From Profundicola chukchiensis (lineage in GTDB: Bacteria; Bacteroidota; Bacteroidia; Flavobacteriales; Weeksellaceae): a DNA stretch of 64,000 nucleotides. The stretch spans positions 1 through 64,000 of the forward strand of contig NZ_JANAIE010000004.1 of assembly GCF_029664245.1 (NCBI RefSeq). The letters are read 5' to 3'. Position numbers and translations under genes: made by a program. The notes below the pieces were generated by a model. The model worked only from the letters and a program-made list of their open reading frames with translations, made no database searches and was not told the DNA's origin. Position 1 is the stretch's first letter. Each line of letters begins with the position of its first letter. Shown here piece after piece: positions 25,801-34,357 of the stretch.

Positions 25801-26573
25801 TATATCGAATCGTTATTGTTCTTCAAAAATTCGTGTGCTAAATGTAAGTAATTTTCAGCACCTTTACTATCTGCATCGTATTTAATGATGGATTCACCGT
25901 AACTAGGTGACTCGCTTAATCGTACATTTCGGTTGATAATCGTTTCAAATACCATATTCGGGAAGTGTGTTTTAACTTCCTCCACCACCTGATTGCTCAA
26001 TCTCAATCTAGAATCAAACATGGTCAATAACAATCCTTCGATATCCAATTTGGTGTTATGATGCTGTTGTACTCCTTTGATGGTATTCAATAATTTCCCT
26101 AATCCTTCTAATGCAAAATATTCACATTGGATGGGGATAATTACAGAATCCGCCGATGTTAATGCGTTCAGCGTAATTAAACCTAAAGATGGAGCGCAAT
26201 CAATAAAGATATAATCATACTCATCTCTCACGGATTCTAAGGCAAGCCTCAATAAGTGCTCGCGATTATCAACATCAACAAGCTCTATTTCGGCCGCCAC
26301 TAAATCCACATGCGATGGAATAATATCCAAATTAGGCGAATCAGTTTTTAAAATAACATCTTTGGCAGGTAGCACATGCTCTAATAGCTCATAGGTACCA
26401 TGCTCCAACGTTTCAATATCAATCCCTAAACCAGAGGATGCATTGGCTTGTGGATCAGCATCAATCAACAATACCTTCTTCTCCAGTATTCCTACTGCAG
26501 CAGATAGATTAATGGCTGTAGTTGTTTTACCAACACCTCCTTTTTGGTTTGCAATGGCAATAATTTTACCCAT
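25800..26573 (-). CDS. parA: Chromosome-partitioning ATPase ParA
   Basis: 257 residues. KIIAIANQKGGVGKTTTAINL is the deviant Walker A of the ParA/MinD family; IDADPQAN and YIFIDCAPSLG complete the nucleotide site. It works with ParB to segregate the chromosome origin. The start at 26573 (MGKIIAIANQ) was chosen over an ATG 48 bases further up, because ParA proteins begin at this point and a promoter lies at 26590-26621. First gene of the parA-parB-DUF5683-dapB-lepB-wbqC run. Confidence 0.95.
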   Translation of the reverse strand: MGKIIAIANQKGGVGKTTTAINLSAAVGILEKKVLLIDADPQANASSGLGIDIETLEHGTYELLEHVLPAKDVILKTDSPNLDIIPSHVDLVAAEIELVDVDNREHLLRLALESVRDEYDYIFIDCAPSLGLITLNALTSADSVIIPIQCEYFALEGLGKLLNTIKGVQQHHNTKLDIEGLLLTMFDSRLRLSNQVVEEVKTHFPNMVFETIINRNVRLSESPSYGESIIKYDADSKGAENYLHLAHEFLKNNNDSI

Positions 26574-26589
26574 AATATACAATGAATTA

Positions 26590-26621
26590 CAAAAATAAGA
26601 CAATTTGCGCAGGTGGCTCAA
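26590..26621 (-). promoter_or_regulatory. Bacteroidota-type promoter of parA
   Basis: On the minus strand: TTG (26619-26621), a 21-base spacer, then TATTTTTG (26590-26597), matching TAnnTTTG. The -7 element ends 16 bases before the parA ATG. Confidence 0.6.
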
Positions 26622-26782
26622 CCCAAGTAGGACTACTTTTCAACATTTAAACTAAAGTTCTCCACGTTTTAGGCTTAGCTGATGACATCAAGCTACTTAT
26701 CTTATGTGTTAATGAAAGTTAAACTATTCAATTTAATAAAATCTGAACTAAGCTAAATCTGTATTATTACTCAAATCTAGGA

Positions 26783-26812
26783 TTGTGATAAACCTTCAAA
26801 TTGATATCTTTG
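26783..26812 (+). promoter_or_regulatory. Bacteroidota-type promoter of the FecCD operon
   Basis: TTG (26783-26785), a 19-base spacer and TATCTTTG (26805-26812), a full match to the consensus. Only 6 bases separate the -7 element from the ATG at 26819, so the transcript would be leaderless or nearly so. Confidence 0.65.
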
Positions 26813-26818
26813 TTGACC

Positions 26819-27826
26819 ATGACGAATTGGTTGGTTCAAGATAAAAGATTTTTCCTGCTGCTATTGCTGATGCTAATAGTATTAGGGCTTTCGCTTGTAC
26901 TCGGAAGTTCGTCTTATGCTTTGATGGATTATTTTAATTTATCGGAAAATGAATCACTGAAGAAAATTGTTTTTCAGCATCGTTTACCTCGAACCATCAC
27001 AGCTTTATTAACTGGAATTGCTTTGCCATTGAGTGGATGGGTTTTGCAGGAGTTTTTTAGAAACCCGCTGGCCGGACCATCGATTTTAGGAGTGACTTCT
27101 TCAGCTGGTTTAGGTGTTGCTATCGTTATCGTTTTGGGAAGTTCTCTTGGATTTGGGAGTTTCATTTTTGAACCAGGATTGTTAATTATAGGCGCCTTAG
27201 CAGGAGCATTGTTGGCCATGTTGCTTTTGATCTCCATTGCAAAGCAATTATCATCTACCAACGCGATGATTATTGTAGGTTTTATGATTGCAACTATAGC
27301 AGGTGCTTTTATAGAAATACTTCAATACTTTTCAAGTGCTAAGGAATTGAAATCCTATGTTTTATGGGGATTTGGTTCGTTGACGGGTTTAAGTATCAAG
27401 CATTTAATATATTATGCTGCATTTGTGTTGGTTGGAGTGTTTTTTATTGTTAAAAATATTCCTTCATTAATTAGGATGCAACTCGGCGAATTATACGCTC
27501 AAACCATGGGTGTAAATCTTAGATCATTAAGAATTCAACTGATTATAGCATCGTCAATTTTGGCAGGTGTAGCTACAGCCTTGGTGGGGCCGATTGCTTT
27601 TATAGGATTGGCAGTTCCACATATTTGTAGAATGTATCTTAAAACCTCAAATTTTTATCAATTGTTTGCCTACAATATGGTAGTTGGAGTTATTTTAATG
27701 ACCGGCTTTGGCTTGTTGGCTGAATTATTTCCCGGAGGAGCTTTACCGATCAATGTAATTACGGCTTTATTCGGTGCGCCGATTGTTTTAAGTATTGTTT
27801 TTCTCAATAAAAATCAAATATCATGA
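26819..27826 (+). CDS. FecCD-family ABC transporter permease
   Basis: 335 residues with about nine or ten hydrophobic segments, the size and pattern of BtuC/FecD permeases that import iron-siderophore, heme or vitamin B12. Conserved blocks: HRLPRTITALLTGIALPLSG, FRNPLAGPSILGVTSSAGLG and GPIAFIGLAVPHICR. Start at 26819, because the alternative TTG at 26801 lies inside the promoter. It overlaps the ATPase gene by 4 bases (ATGA). No substrate-binding protein is in this operon, so the ligand cannot be told. Confidence 0.9.
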   Translation: MTNWLVQDKRFFLLLLLMLIVLGLSLVLGSSSYALMDYFNLSENESLKKIVFQHRLPRTITALLTGIALPLSGWVLQEFFRNPLAGPSILGVTSSAGLGVAIVIVLGSSLGFGSFIFEPGLLIIGALAGALLAMLLLISIAKQLSSTNAMIIVGFMIATIAGAFIEILQYFSSAKELKSYVLWGFGSLTGLSIKHLIYYAAFVLVGVFFIVKNIPSLIRMQLGELYAQTMGVNLRSLRIQLIIASSILAGVATALVGPIAFIGLAVPHICRMYLKTSNFYQLFAYNMVVGVILMTGFGLLAELFPGGALPINVITALFGAPIVLSIVFLNKNQIS

Positions 27827-28524
27827 GTTTGCTGAGTATTGAGAATTTATCGATTGGGTTTAAGAAAGCTTTAGTTAAAGACATAAACCTAGAACTAGAG
27901 AAAGGGAAATTAATCTTCTTATTGGGCGAGAATGGAAGTGGGAAATCCACTTTTATGAAGACTTTATTTAAGATAATCCCTCCTTTTGCTGGTCAAATTA
28001 AATACAGAGGAAAAGATATTCAAGAGATAAATGCGAAGTTATGGTCGCAAACCTTGTCGGCTGTATTTTCACGCATCGGAGTGGTTCCTATGATTCCAGT
28101 GAATGAATTAATAGAAATAGGTGCTTCCCAGCCTAATATGGAATTAAAATCTAATGTGATTCAACTATTAGAAATCGAACATTTATTAGATAAGTATGCT
28201 AATGAAATAAGCGATGGCCAATTGCAAAAGGTAATGATAGCAAGGGCCTTATTGCAAAACACCGATTTTGTATTTTTTGATGAACCCACAGCACATTTAG
28301 ACTTTAAGTCAAAATCACATGTTTTTCAATTGTTGAGAAATCTTGTAGATTCAACTGAAAAGACATTTATTGTTATTACACACGAGATCTTATATGCCCT
28401 CGAAATGGCAGATGAGATTTGGTATATTAATGAAGGTAAATTATATAAAGGAAGCTCAAAAGAAATTGATGCTAAGTTTCAATTACGAGAACAAATTTTA
28501 AATTTAAAACAAAATGAAAGTTAA
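27823..28524 (+). CDS. ABC transporter ATP-binding protein, FecE/BtuD type
   Basis: 233 residues, a single ABC domain. Walker A GENGSGKST, signature ISDGQLQKVMIARAL (the usual SGG is SDG here), Walker B FVFFDEPTAHLD and switch His in VITHE. It pairs with the permease just upstream (4-base overlap) and overlaps the next gene by 11 bases. The substrate class (iron chelate, heme or cobalamin) is inferred from the permease. Confidence 0.9.
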   Translation: MSLLSIENLSIGFKKALVKDINLELEKGKLIFLLGENGSGKSTFMKTLFKIIPPFAGQIKYRGKDIQEINAKLWSQTLSAVFSRIGVVPMIPVNELIEIGASQPNMELKSNVIQLLEIEHLLDKYANEISDGQLQKVMIARALLQNTDFVFFDEPTAHLDFKSKSHVFQLLRNLVDSTEKTFIVITHEILYALEMADEIWYINEGKLYKGSSKEIDAKFQLREQILNLKQNES

Positions 28525-29209
28525 AAATATAATCATCACAGGAGGAAGTAGAGGAATCGGAAGAGCCTTAGTAGAGAAATGCTTGAAAGAGGGACATAAT
28601 GTTTTTGTTATTTCTAGATCAGAGGCTTTATTAAAAGAGATTGCTGAGATATCCAATGATGAGCAGTTTAGATATGCGCCTTTAGATTTGGCTACGATAG
28701 AAGATTACCACGATATCCATGATTATATTAAAGATTGGGAAACGGTAGATGTCTTATATAATAATGCTGGTCTTTTAATCAAAAAACCATTTCAAGAACT
28801 AACGCCATCTGACTTTTTAGCGAGTTATAAAGTGAATTTTTTAGCTCCAACTATGTTGATTCAGAGTTTGTATTCAAAATTTACAAAGGACTCACATATT
28901 GTTAATATTACAACAATGGGCGCTGTGCAAGGATCGGTTAAATTTCCAGAACTTTCAGCTTATGGATCATCCAAAGCGACTTTGGTGACTTTATCAGAAG
29001 TTTTAGCTCAAGAATTTGGCGAAGAAGGTCCAAGTATCAACTGTGTAGCGCTGGGAGCTGTTCAGACAGAAATGTTAGAAACTGCTTTCCCAGGGATTGA
29101 AGCGCCGGTTCAGCCGCATGAAATGGCCGAGTATTTATATGATTTTGGTTTAAAAGCCCATCAGTTCATGAACGGTAAAATTGTTCAATGTTCATCTACG
29201 ACACCTTAA
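28514..29209 (+). CDS. Short-chain dehydrogenase/reductase
   Basis: 231 residues of the classical SDR fold. TGGSRGIGRAL is the NAD(P) loop, NNAG stabilises the sheet, Ser/Thr in VNITTMGAV and Tyr-x-x-x-Lys in AYGSSK are the catalytic residues. The substrate is unknown. The 11-base overlap with the transporter ATPase implies co-translation, so it may act on the imported compound; that is inference only. Confidence 0.87.
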   Translation: MKVKNIIITGGSRGIGRALVEKCLKEGHNVFVISRSEALLKEIAEISNDEQFRYAPLDLATIEDYHDIHDYIKDWETVDVLYNNAGLLIKKPFQELTPSDFLASYKVNFLAPTMLIQSLYSKFTKDSHIVNITTMGAVQGSVKFPELSAYGSSKATLVTLSEVLAQEFGEEGPSINCVALGAVQTEMLETAFPGIEAPVQPHEMAEYLYDFGLKAHQFMNGKIVQCSSTTP

Positions 29210-29269
29210 TCTGAATTTTAAAAATATTAAACAAAGAAGGCTGATTTAATTATTTATTGATAAAATCAC

Positions 29270-29277
29270 TACTTTTG
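29270..29277 (+). promoter_or_regulatory. Candidate -7 element of prfC
   Basis: TACTTTTG matches TAnnTTTG, 19 bases before the prfC ATG. No good TTG lies at the expected distance upstream, so support is partial. Confidence 0.35.
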
Positions 29278-29296
29278 CCGTCCCAAAATCTTACCC

Positions 29297-30889
29297 ATGT
29301 CAAAAACCTTACTTAAGGAGATTAATAAAAGAAAAACCTTTGGAATTATTGCGCATCCAGATGCCGGTAAAACAACGCTGACTGAAAAGTTACTACTATT
29401 CGGTGGTGCGATTCAAGAAGCTGGAGCGGTTAAGTCCAATAAAGTTAAAAAATCTGCTACTTCCGACTTTATGGAAATCGAACGTCAACGTGGAATTTCC
29501 GTTGCAACTTCGGTTTTAGCATTTGAGTATAGAGGTAAGAAAATCAACATTTTAGATACGCCAGGTCACAAGGATTTCGCGGAGGATACATTTAGAACTT
29601 TAACCGCCGTCGACAGTGTGATTGTTGTAATTGACGTTGCAAAAGGGGTGGAGGAACAAACCGAGAAATTAGTGAAGGTTTGTAGAATGAGAAATATTCC
29701 GATGATTGTTTTCATCAACAAATTAGACCGCGAGGGTAAGGATGCGTTTGATTTATTGGATGAAGTTGAGCAAAAATTGGAGTTAAATGTAACGCCGCTT
29801 TCTTGGCCGATCGGAATGGGAGATAGGTTTAAGGGGATTTATAATATTTGGGAGAAGAATATTAAATTATTCTCTGGCGAAAACAAACAAAAGATTTCTG
29901 ATGGTATAGAAATCGAAGACCTAGCCGATGAAAGTTTAACGGAACTTTTAGGTGAGGAAGATGCTGAAAATTTAAGAGAAGAAATTGAATTGGTGACAGG
30001 TGTATATCCTGATTTTGATAATGATGAATACTTAAAAGGTGAATTGCAACCTGTATTCTTCGGTTCTGCATTAAACAACTTTGGAGTGCAAGAGTTATTG
30101 AATGCCTTTATTGATTTTGCACCAAATCCACTTCCAAAAGAAAGTGAAACAAGAATTGTTAGACCTGAGGAGGAAGCCTTTACAGGGTTTGTATTTAAGA
30201 TTCACGCGAACATGGATCCAAATCACAGAAATAGATTAGCCTTCGTTAAGGTGGTTTCTGGAACTTTCGAGAGAAATAAACCTTATTTACACGTTCGATT
30301 AGGTAAGTCAATGAAATTCAGTGCGCCGAATGCTTTCTTCGCCGATAAAAAAGAAATTGTTCAAGAGAGTTATCCAGGTGATATTGTTGGTTTACATGAT
30401 ACCGGAAACTTTAGAATTGGAGATACTTTAACTGAAGGTGAAGAATTAAACTTCAAAGGAATTCCAAGTTTCTCTCCAGAGCACTTTAGATACGTTAACA
30501 ACTCAGATCCAATGAAAGCGAAGCAATTCGAGAAAGGAATTGATCAGTTGATGGACGAAGGTGTGGCACAGTTATTTACGATGGAATACAACAACCGTAA
30601 GATCATCGGAACGGTTGGAGCACTTCAGTATGAGGTGATTGAGTACCGTCTTGAGCATGAGTATAATGCCAAGGTTTCTTATGAAAATATCAATATTCAC
30701 AAAGCTTGTTGGGTAGAGTGTAAAGACGAGAAATCTCCTGAATATCAAGACTTCTTACGTGTTAAACAAAAATATCTAGCACGCGATAAGTACAACCAAT
30801 TGGTATTCTTGGCGGATTCTGCCTTTACTATACAAATGACGGAACAAAAATATCCGTCGGTTAAGCTACACTTTGTGAGTGAGTTCTAA
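29297..30889 (+). CDS. prfC: Peptide chain release factor 3
   Basis: GTPase that removes RF1/RF2 from the ribosome after termination. 530 residues, the normal RF3 length. G1 AHPDAGKTTLTEKLL, G2 region SDFMEIERQRGISV, G3 DTPGHKDF, G4 NKLDRE. The later domains include 'FKIHANMDPNHRNRLAFVKVVSG'. Monocistronic; it converges on upp with 6 bases between the two stop codons. Confidence 0.95.
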   Translation: MSKTLLKEINKRKTFGIIAHPDAGKTTLTEKLLLFGGAIQEAGAVKSNKVKKSATSDFMEIERQRGISVATSVLAFEYRGKKINILDTPGHKDFAEDTFRTLTAVDSVIVVIDVAKGVEEQTEKLVKVCRMRNIPMIVFINKLDREGKDAFDLLDEVEQKLELNVTPLSWPIGMGDRFKGIYNIWEKNIKLFSGENKQKISDGIEIEDLADESLTELLGEEDAENLREEIELVTGVYPDFDNDEYLKGELQPVFFGSALNNFGVQELLNAFIDFAPNPLPKESETRIVRPEEEAFTGFVFKIHANMDPNHRNRLAFVKVVSGTFERNKPYLHVRLGKSMKFSAPNAFFADKKEIVQESYPGDIVGLHDTGNFRIGDTLTEGEELNFKGIPSFSPEHFRYVNNSDPMKAKQFEKGIDQLMDEGVAQLFTMEYNNRKIIGTVGALQYEVIEYRLEHEYNAKVSYENINIHKACWVECKDEKSPEYQDFLRVKQKYLARDKYNQLVFLADSAFTIQMTEQKYPSVKLHFVSEF

Positions 30890-30895
30890 AGAGAA

Positions 30896-31552
30896 TTAAG
30901 ATTGTAATTTAGATCCAAAAGACAAATCACCTGCATCTCCTAATCCTGGGACGATGTAGTTTTTGTCATTCAATCCATCGTCGATGGCTCCACACCATAT
31001 GGTAGCATCGGGAAAGGCTTCAGCCAATTTTTCTAAACCTGGTTTAGCCGCAATTGCACATAAGATGTGTACCGAACTAGGTTTTCCTAGTGCTAAGATT
31101 TCTTTTAAGGCTTCTACTAAAGAAGCTCCAGTAGCAATCATTGGATCGGTAATAATCAACGGACGATCAGCAATGTTGGGGCAAGTAATATACTCCTGTC
31201 GAATTACAAAATCTTCTTCAGGATCATGTTTTCTATAAGAACCAACAAAGCCACTATCAGCACCGTCAAAGTAGTTCATAACGCCTTGAAAAAGAGGAAC
31301 TCCTGCGCGTAGAATAGTAAGCACAACGGGTTGCTTGTTGAATTCAGAACTGGTTTTAGTTCCTAAGGGAGTTGTAATGTCAACCTTTTTGAAATCAAGA
31401 CCTTTGCTGATTTCGTAAGCTCCAATTTCACCAATACGTTCTAAATTTCTTCTAAACCTTAAACGGTCACTTTGTGTTTTTACACATCTTAATTGGTTTA
31501 CCCATTCTGTTAATAAGGAATTGGATGCTGAAAGGCTTATTACATTTTTCAT
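30896..31552 (-). CDS. upp: Uracil phosphoribosyltransferase
   Basis: Converts uracil and PRPP to UMP (pyrimidine salvage). 218 residues. LRAGVPLFQGV, DPMIATGASLVEAL (the PRPP-binding loop) and the C-terminal YIVPGLGDAGDLSFG, which recognises uracil, are all present. The start is ATG at 31552; the ATG is preceded by an AT-rich spacer with no clear promoter match. Confidence 0.95.
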   Translation of the reverse strand: MKNVISLSASNSLLTEWVNQLRCVKTQSDRLRFRRNLERIGEIGAYEISKGLDFKKVDITTPLGTKTSSEFNKQPVVLTILRAGVPLFQGVMNYFDGADSGFVGSYRKHDPEEDFVIRQEYITCPNIADRPLIITDPMIATGASLVEALKEILALGKPSSVHILCAIAAKPGLEKLAEAFPDATIWCGAIDDGLNDKNYIVPGLGDAGDLSFGSKLQS

Positions 31553-31906
31553 AGGATAAAATTAATGAATTAATCCTAATTGTCTTAAATTTTTTAAATA
31601 CTTCATTGCAGGAGGATATTTTGAAGCTTAGAAAAGCTGATTTAAAATTAAATATAAAGTTTTAATGAATTTAAAATTTTTTGAAGAAAATTTAAGTTTT
31701 GAAGCGGATAGTCACTCTCAGAACTTTTAAAACATAAATATCAGGAGAAGTATATGCTAAGAATATCATATTTTGGGTTGAGAGATGTGGAAAATTATTA
31801 AAAATTAAAAATGTATATAAATACACTAAAAATTCCTATGGATAAATTTTTATGCTTCCTTTAAATTTATATATTGCGGGAATTTAAATAACATACACAC
31901 AAGTAT
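31553..31906. other. 354-base divergent intergenic region
   Basis: Very AT-rich DNA between upp (minus) and the START-like gene (plus). Promoters for both must be here. No full consensus, hairpin or ORF stands out. Confidence 0.4.
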
Positions 31907-32290
31907 ATGTCTAAAAAGAAGTTTGAAATAGAGGTTTCGGTGAATGCTTCACCAAGTTTTTTATATAATTATATCGCAACACCATCAGGACTTTCTGAGT
32001 GGTTTGCAGAGAACGTTAATTCAAGAGGGGAGAAGTTCACATTTATTTGGGATGGTGGCTACGAAGATGTTGCCTATTTGGTAAGATCTAAGTACGACGA
32101 GTATGTTCGTTATCGTTGGGAATATGACGAGGATACTAAATATTATTTCGAGATTCGAATTCAGGTAGATGAGCTTACTAATGATGTATCTTTGGTGGTT
32201 ACAGACTTTGCTGAAGATGACGACATAGACGAAGCTAAAGATTTGTGGAGAAGTCAATTAGAGGACTTGAAACACACAATTGGATCTTAA
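31907..32290 (+). CDS. START-like (SRPBCC-fold) domain protein
   Basis: 127 residues. FEIEVSVNASPSFLYNYIATPSGLSEWFAE is the typical opening of AHSA1/START-like proteins, and the rest alternates strands ending in a long helix (AKDLWRSQLEDLKHTIG). Small single-domain versions are conserved in Bacteroidota next to a class IV aminotransferase-like gene. The ligand is unknown. The next gene starts 12 bases later. Confidence 0.82.
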   Translation: MSKKKFEIEVSVNASPSFLYNYIATPSGLSEWFAENVNSRGEKFTFIWDGGYEDVAYLVRSKYDEYVRYRWEYDEDTKYYFEIRIQVDELTNDVSLVVTDFAEDDDIDEAKDLWRSQLEDLKHTIGS

Positions 32291-32302
32291 AATTATTTTT
32301 AC

Positions 32303-33115
32303 ATGCATTCCCGTATCAATTTAAATGGAGAAATCGTTTCTGCCACCACGCAGTTATTCGGTTTCGATCATCCTGTATTCAATTCAGGTGAAGTTTTACA
32401 AGAAAAAATTCGATTATTCGAAGGTTCATTTTTATTTGCTGAGCGTCATTATTTCCATTTAATGGCACAAATGCGCATGGCACGAATGCAAATTCCTTTG
32501 GATTATACGCCAGCTTTTTTCTATCAGGAATTAGCTAAAATTCAAGAAGATAGCGGTTTGCAGAATGCAGAAGTTAGTTTTAATGTAACCCAAAGCGAAA
32601 CTAAAACTGATTTTTGGCTTAGTATTAAGGAATTACCTAATACTTTATTTTTTAACAACGACTACGAAATTGACTTATATAGAGAGACTTATGTTTCGGG
32701 TGACTTCCACCAGAGATTAAACTTCTTAAACCCGAGATATAGAATTTTGTCTACTTATGCTAAAGAAAATTCTTTAGATGATTTAATCTTATTAAATCAT
32801 GAAAAATCTGTTGCACATTCTATGAATGGAAACATTTTCATGATTCAGGGGAATGAGGTTTTTACTTCAAGCTTAGAACAAGGTGCTTTTGACAATGTGT
32901 TGAGAGATAGAGTGATACAAGCTTGTATTAGAACACCTGAAATTGATGAAATTCACGAGGGCGAAGGTTTGTTTCCATTTAAATTAAACAAAGCCGACGA
33001 GGTATTTATTGCTAAAAATGGTCAAGGAATTATTAAAGTAAGTAAACTTCGTAAGAAAGAATATGTTTCGGAGGTTACCGAAAGTATTGTGAGCCAATTA
33101 CAAGAATTAGATTAA
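32303..33115 (+). CDS. Class IV aminotransferase-like protein, catalytic lysine apparently missing
   Basis: 270 residues with the fold-type IV pattern (PabC/IlvE-like): an early 'RLFEGSFLFAERHYFHLMAQMRMARM', the block DDLILLNHEKSVAHSMNGNIFMIQ and the SSLEQGAFDNVLRDRVI region that normally contacts the PLP phosphate. The Schiff-base Lys is expected in the 'hKxxN' segment about 20 residues before ILLN. Here that segment reads RLNFLNPRYRILSTYA with no Lys. The protein may be a non-PLP relative, or my alignment may be off. It follows the START-like gene by 12 bases. Confidence 0.75.
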   Translation: MHSRINLNGEIVSATTQLFGFDHPVFNSGEVLQEKIRLFEGSFLFAERHYFHLMAQMRMARMQIPLDYTPAFFYQELAKIQEDSGLQNAEVSFNVTQSETKTDFWLSIKELPNTLFFNNDYEIDLYRETYVSGDFHQRLNFLNPRYRILSTYAKENSLDDLILLNHEKSVAHSMNGNIFMIQGNEVFTSSLEQGAFDNVLRDRVIQACIRTPEIDEIHEGEGLFPFKLNKADEVFIAKNGQGIIKVSKLRKKEYVSEVTESIVSQLQELD

Positions 33116-33669
33116 TTAAGCATTGGATTTTCTGGCATATTAAACCAAAGAAGGTTTTCTCCGCCTAATTTTATCATTTGCTCTTTCCAAAGTGTGTGAT
33201 TCCAATCTTCGAAAACATCGAAGTTAATGGAATTATGCACCGACCAAGCGCCATTTTTGATTTCAGTTTCTAGTTGATTTTCAGACCAACCTGAGTAGCC
33301 AACATAGAATCTAATTTCATTGGGCTTAATAAATCCATTATTAAGAGCGTATTTTACATCATCAAAATCGCCGGCCCAATATAAGTTATCTTTTATGAGC
33401 TCGCTATTTTTGATTAAGTCTGGACGATTATGAATGTAGAATATATTTTGCTCGTCCACTGGCCCGCCCGAATAGACCATAGCCTCGCTATTGATTTCGT
33501 TTAGAAATACATTTACCGGAATATTTAATGATTTGTTCAAAACAAAACCAATAGATCCACTTTCTTCTGAATGTGTGGTTATGATGACCACAGAACGATG
33601 AAAAACATCAGTTAATAAAGAAGGTCGGGCAATTAAAATTGTTCCTCTTTGTATGGTTTGTGTTTGCAC
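33112..33669 (-). CDS. YqgE/AlgH-family protein
   Basis: 185 residues. RGTILIARPSLLTDVFHRSVVIITTHSEESGSIGFVLNKS and YSGGPVDEQNIFYIH are the hallmark of UPF0301/AlgH, a conserved family without a firm biochemical role. The start is a GTG at 33669; upstream in frame there are only three more codons before a stop and no ATG. Its stop codon is interleaved with that of the convergent aminotransferase-like gene (TTAA at 33112-33115). Confidence 0.9.
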   Translation of the reverse strand: MQTQTIQRGTILIARPSLLTDVFHRSVVIITTHSEESGSIGFVLNKSLNIPVNVFLNEINSEAMVYSGGPVDEQNIFYIHNRPDLIKNSELIKDNLYWAGDFDDVKYALNNGFIKPNEIRFYVGYSGWSENQLETEIKNGAWSVHNSINFDVFEDWNHTLWKEQMIKLGGENLLWFNMPENPMLN

Positions 33670-33687
33670 TTGTTTGTTTTATCTTTG
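33658..33687 (+). promoter_or_regulatory. Bacteroidota-type promoter of pdxH
   Basis: TTG (33658-33660), a 19-base spacer and TATCTTTG (33680-33687): a full consensus match. The pdxH ATG at 33710 is 22 bases further on. The -33 side overlaps the start codon of the divergent yqgE gene. Confidence 0.65.
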
Positions 33688-33709
33688 ATAAAGATAAAAA
33701 AATATTGTT

Positions 33710-34357
33710 ATGAAACAAGACTTAAGTGATTTTAGAAAGTCTTATGAGAAATTTGCATTAAATGATGCAGATCTTTCAGAAAACCCAATTGAAGTTTTTA
33801 GAGAGTGGTTTGATGCTGCGGTGAATAATGACACTGTAGATGAGGCTAATGCTATGTCAGTGAGTACGATAGGTGTGGATGGTTTTCCTAAAACTCGAGT
33901 AGTTTTGTTAAAGAGATATACAGAAGAAGGATTTATTTTTTATACCAATTACGAAAGTGAAAAAGGGAAGGCTATTGAAAATAACCCACATGTTTGTCTT
34001 TCGTTTTTTTGGCCAGGAATGGAGCGCCAAATTATAATTAAAGGTAAAGCCGAAAAGATCGCGCCTAACATGTCCGATGGTTATTTTGAATCAAGACCTA
34101 TATTGAGTCAGATAAGTGCTATTGTTTCGCCACAAAGTTCTGTGGTTCCATCTAGAGAATATCTAGAAGAAGCTCAAAAAGATTTAGAAATTGAACTTAA
34201 AGGTAAATACCCAGAAAGGCCAGCTTATTGGGGTGGGTATTTAATTCGTCCACAAAGTATAGAGTTTTGGCAAGGTCGCCCGAATAGATTGCACGATAGA
34301 ATCAGGTATACTTTGAACCAAGATTATGATTGGGTGATGGAACGATTGGCTCCTTAA
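33710..34357 (+). CDS. pdxH: Pyridoxamine 5'-phosphate oxidase
   Basis: FMN enzyme that forms pyridoxal 5'-phosphate from pyridoxine or pyridoxamine phosphate. 215 residues. RVVLLKRYTEEGFIFYTNYESEKG and VCLSFFWPGMERQIIIKGKAEK form the FMN site; the C-terminal WGGYLIRPQSIEFWQGRPNRLHDR is diagnostic. The stop codon is interleaved with that of the convergent DUF3307 gene (TTAA at 34354-34357). Confidence 0.95.
   Translation: MKQDLSDFRKSYEKFALNDADLSENPIEVFREWFDAAVNNDTVDEANAMSVSTIGVDGFPKTRVVLLKRYTEEGFIFYTNYESEKGKAIENNPHVCLSFFWPGMERQIIIKGKAEKIAPNMSDGYFESRPILSQISAIVSPQSSVVPSREYLEEAQKDLEIELKGKYPERPAYWGGYLIRPQSIEFWQGRPNRLHDRIRYTLNQDYDWVMERLAP

Noticed and set aside
24922-26800. parS site near parAB
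   Set aside because: I looked for TGTTTCACGTGAAACA and close variants around the operon and found none.
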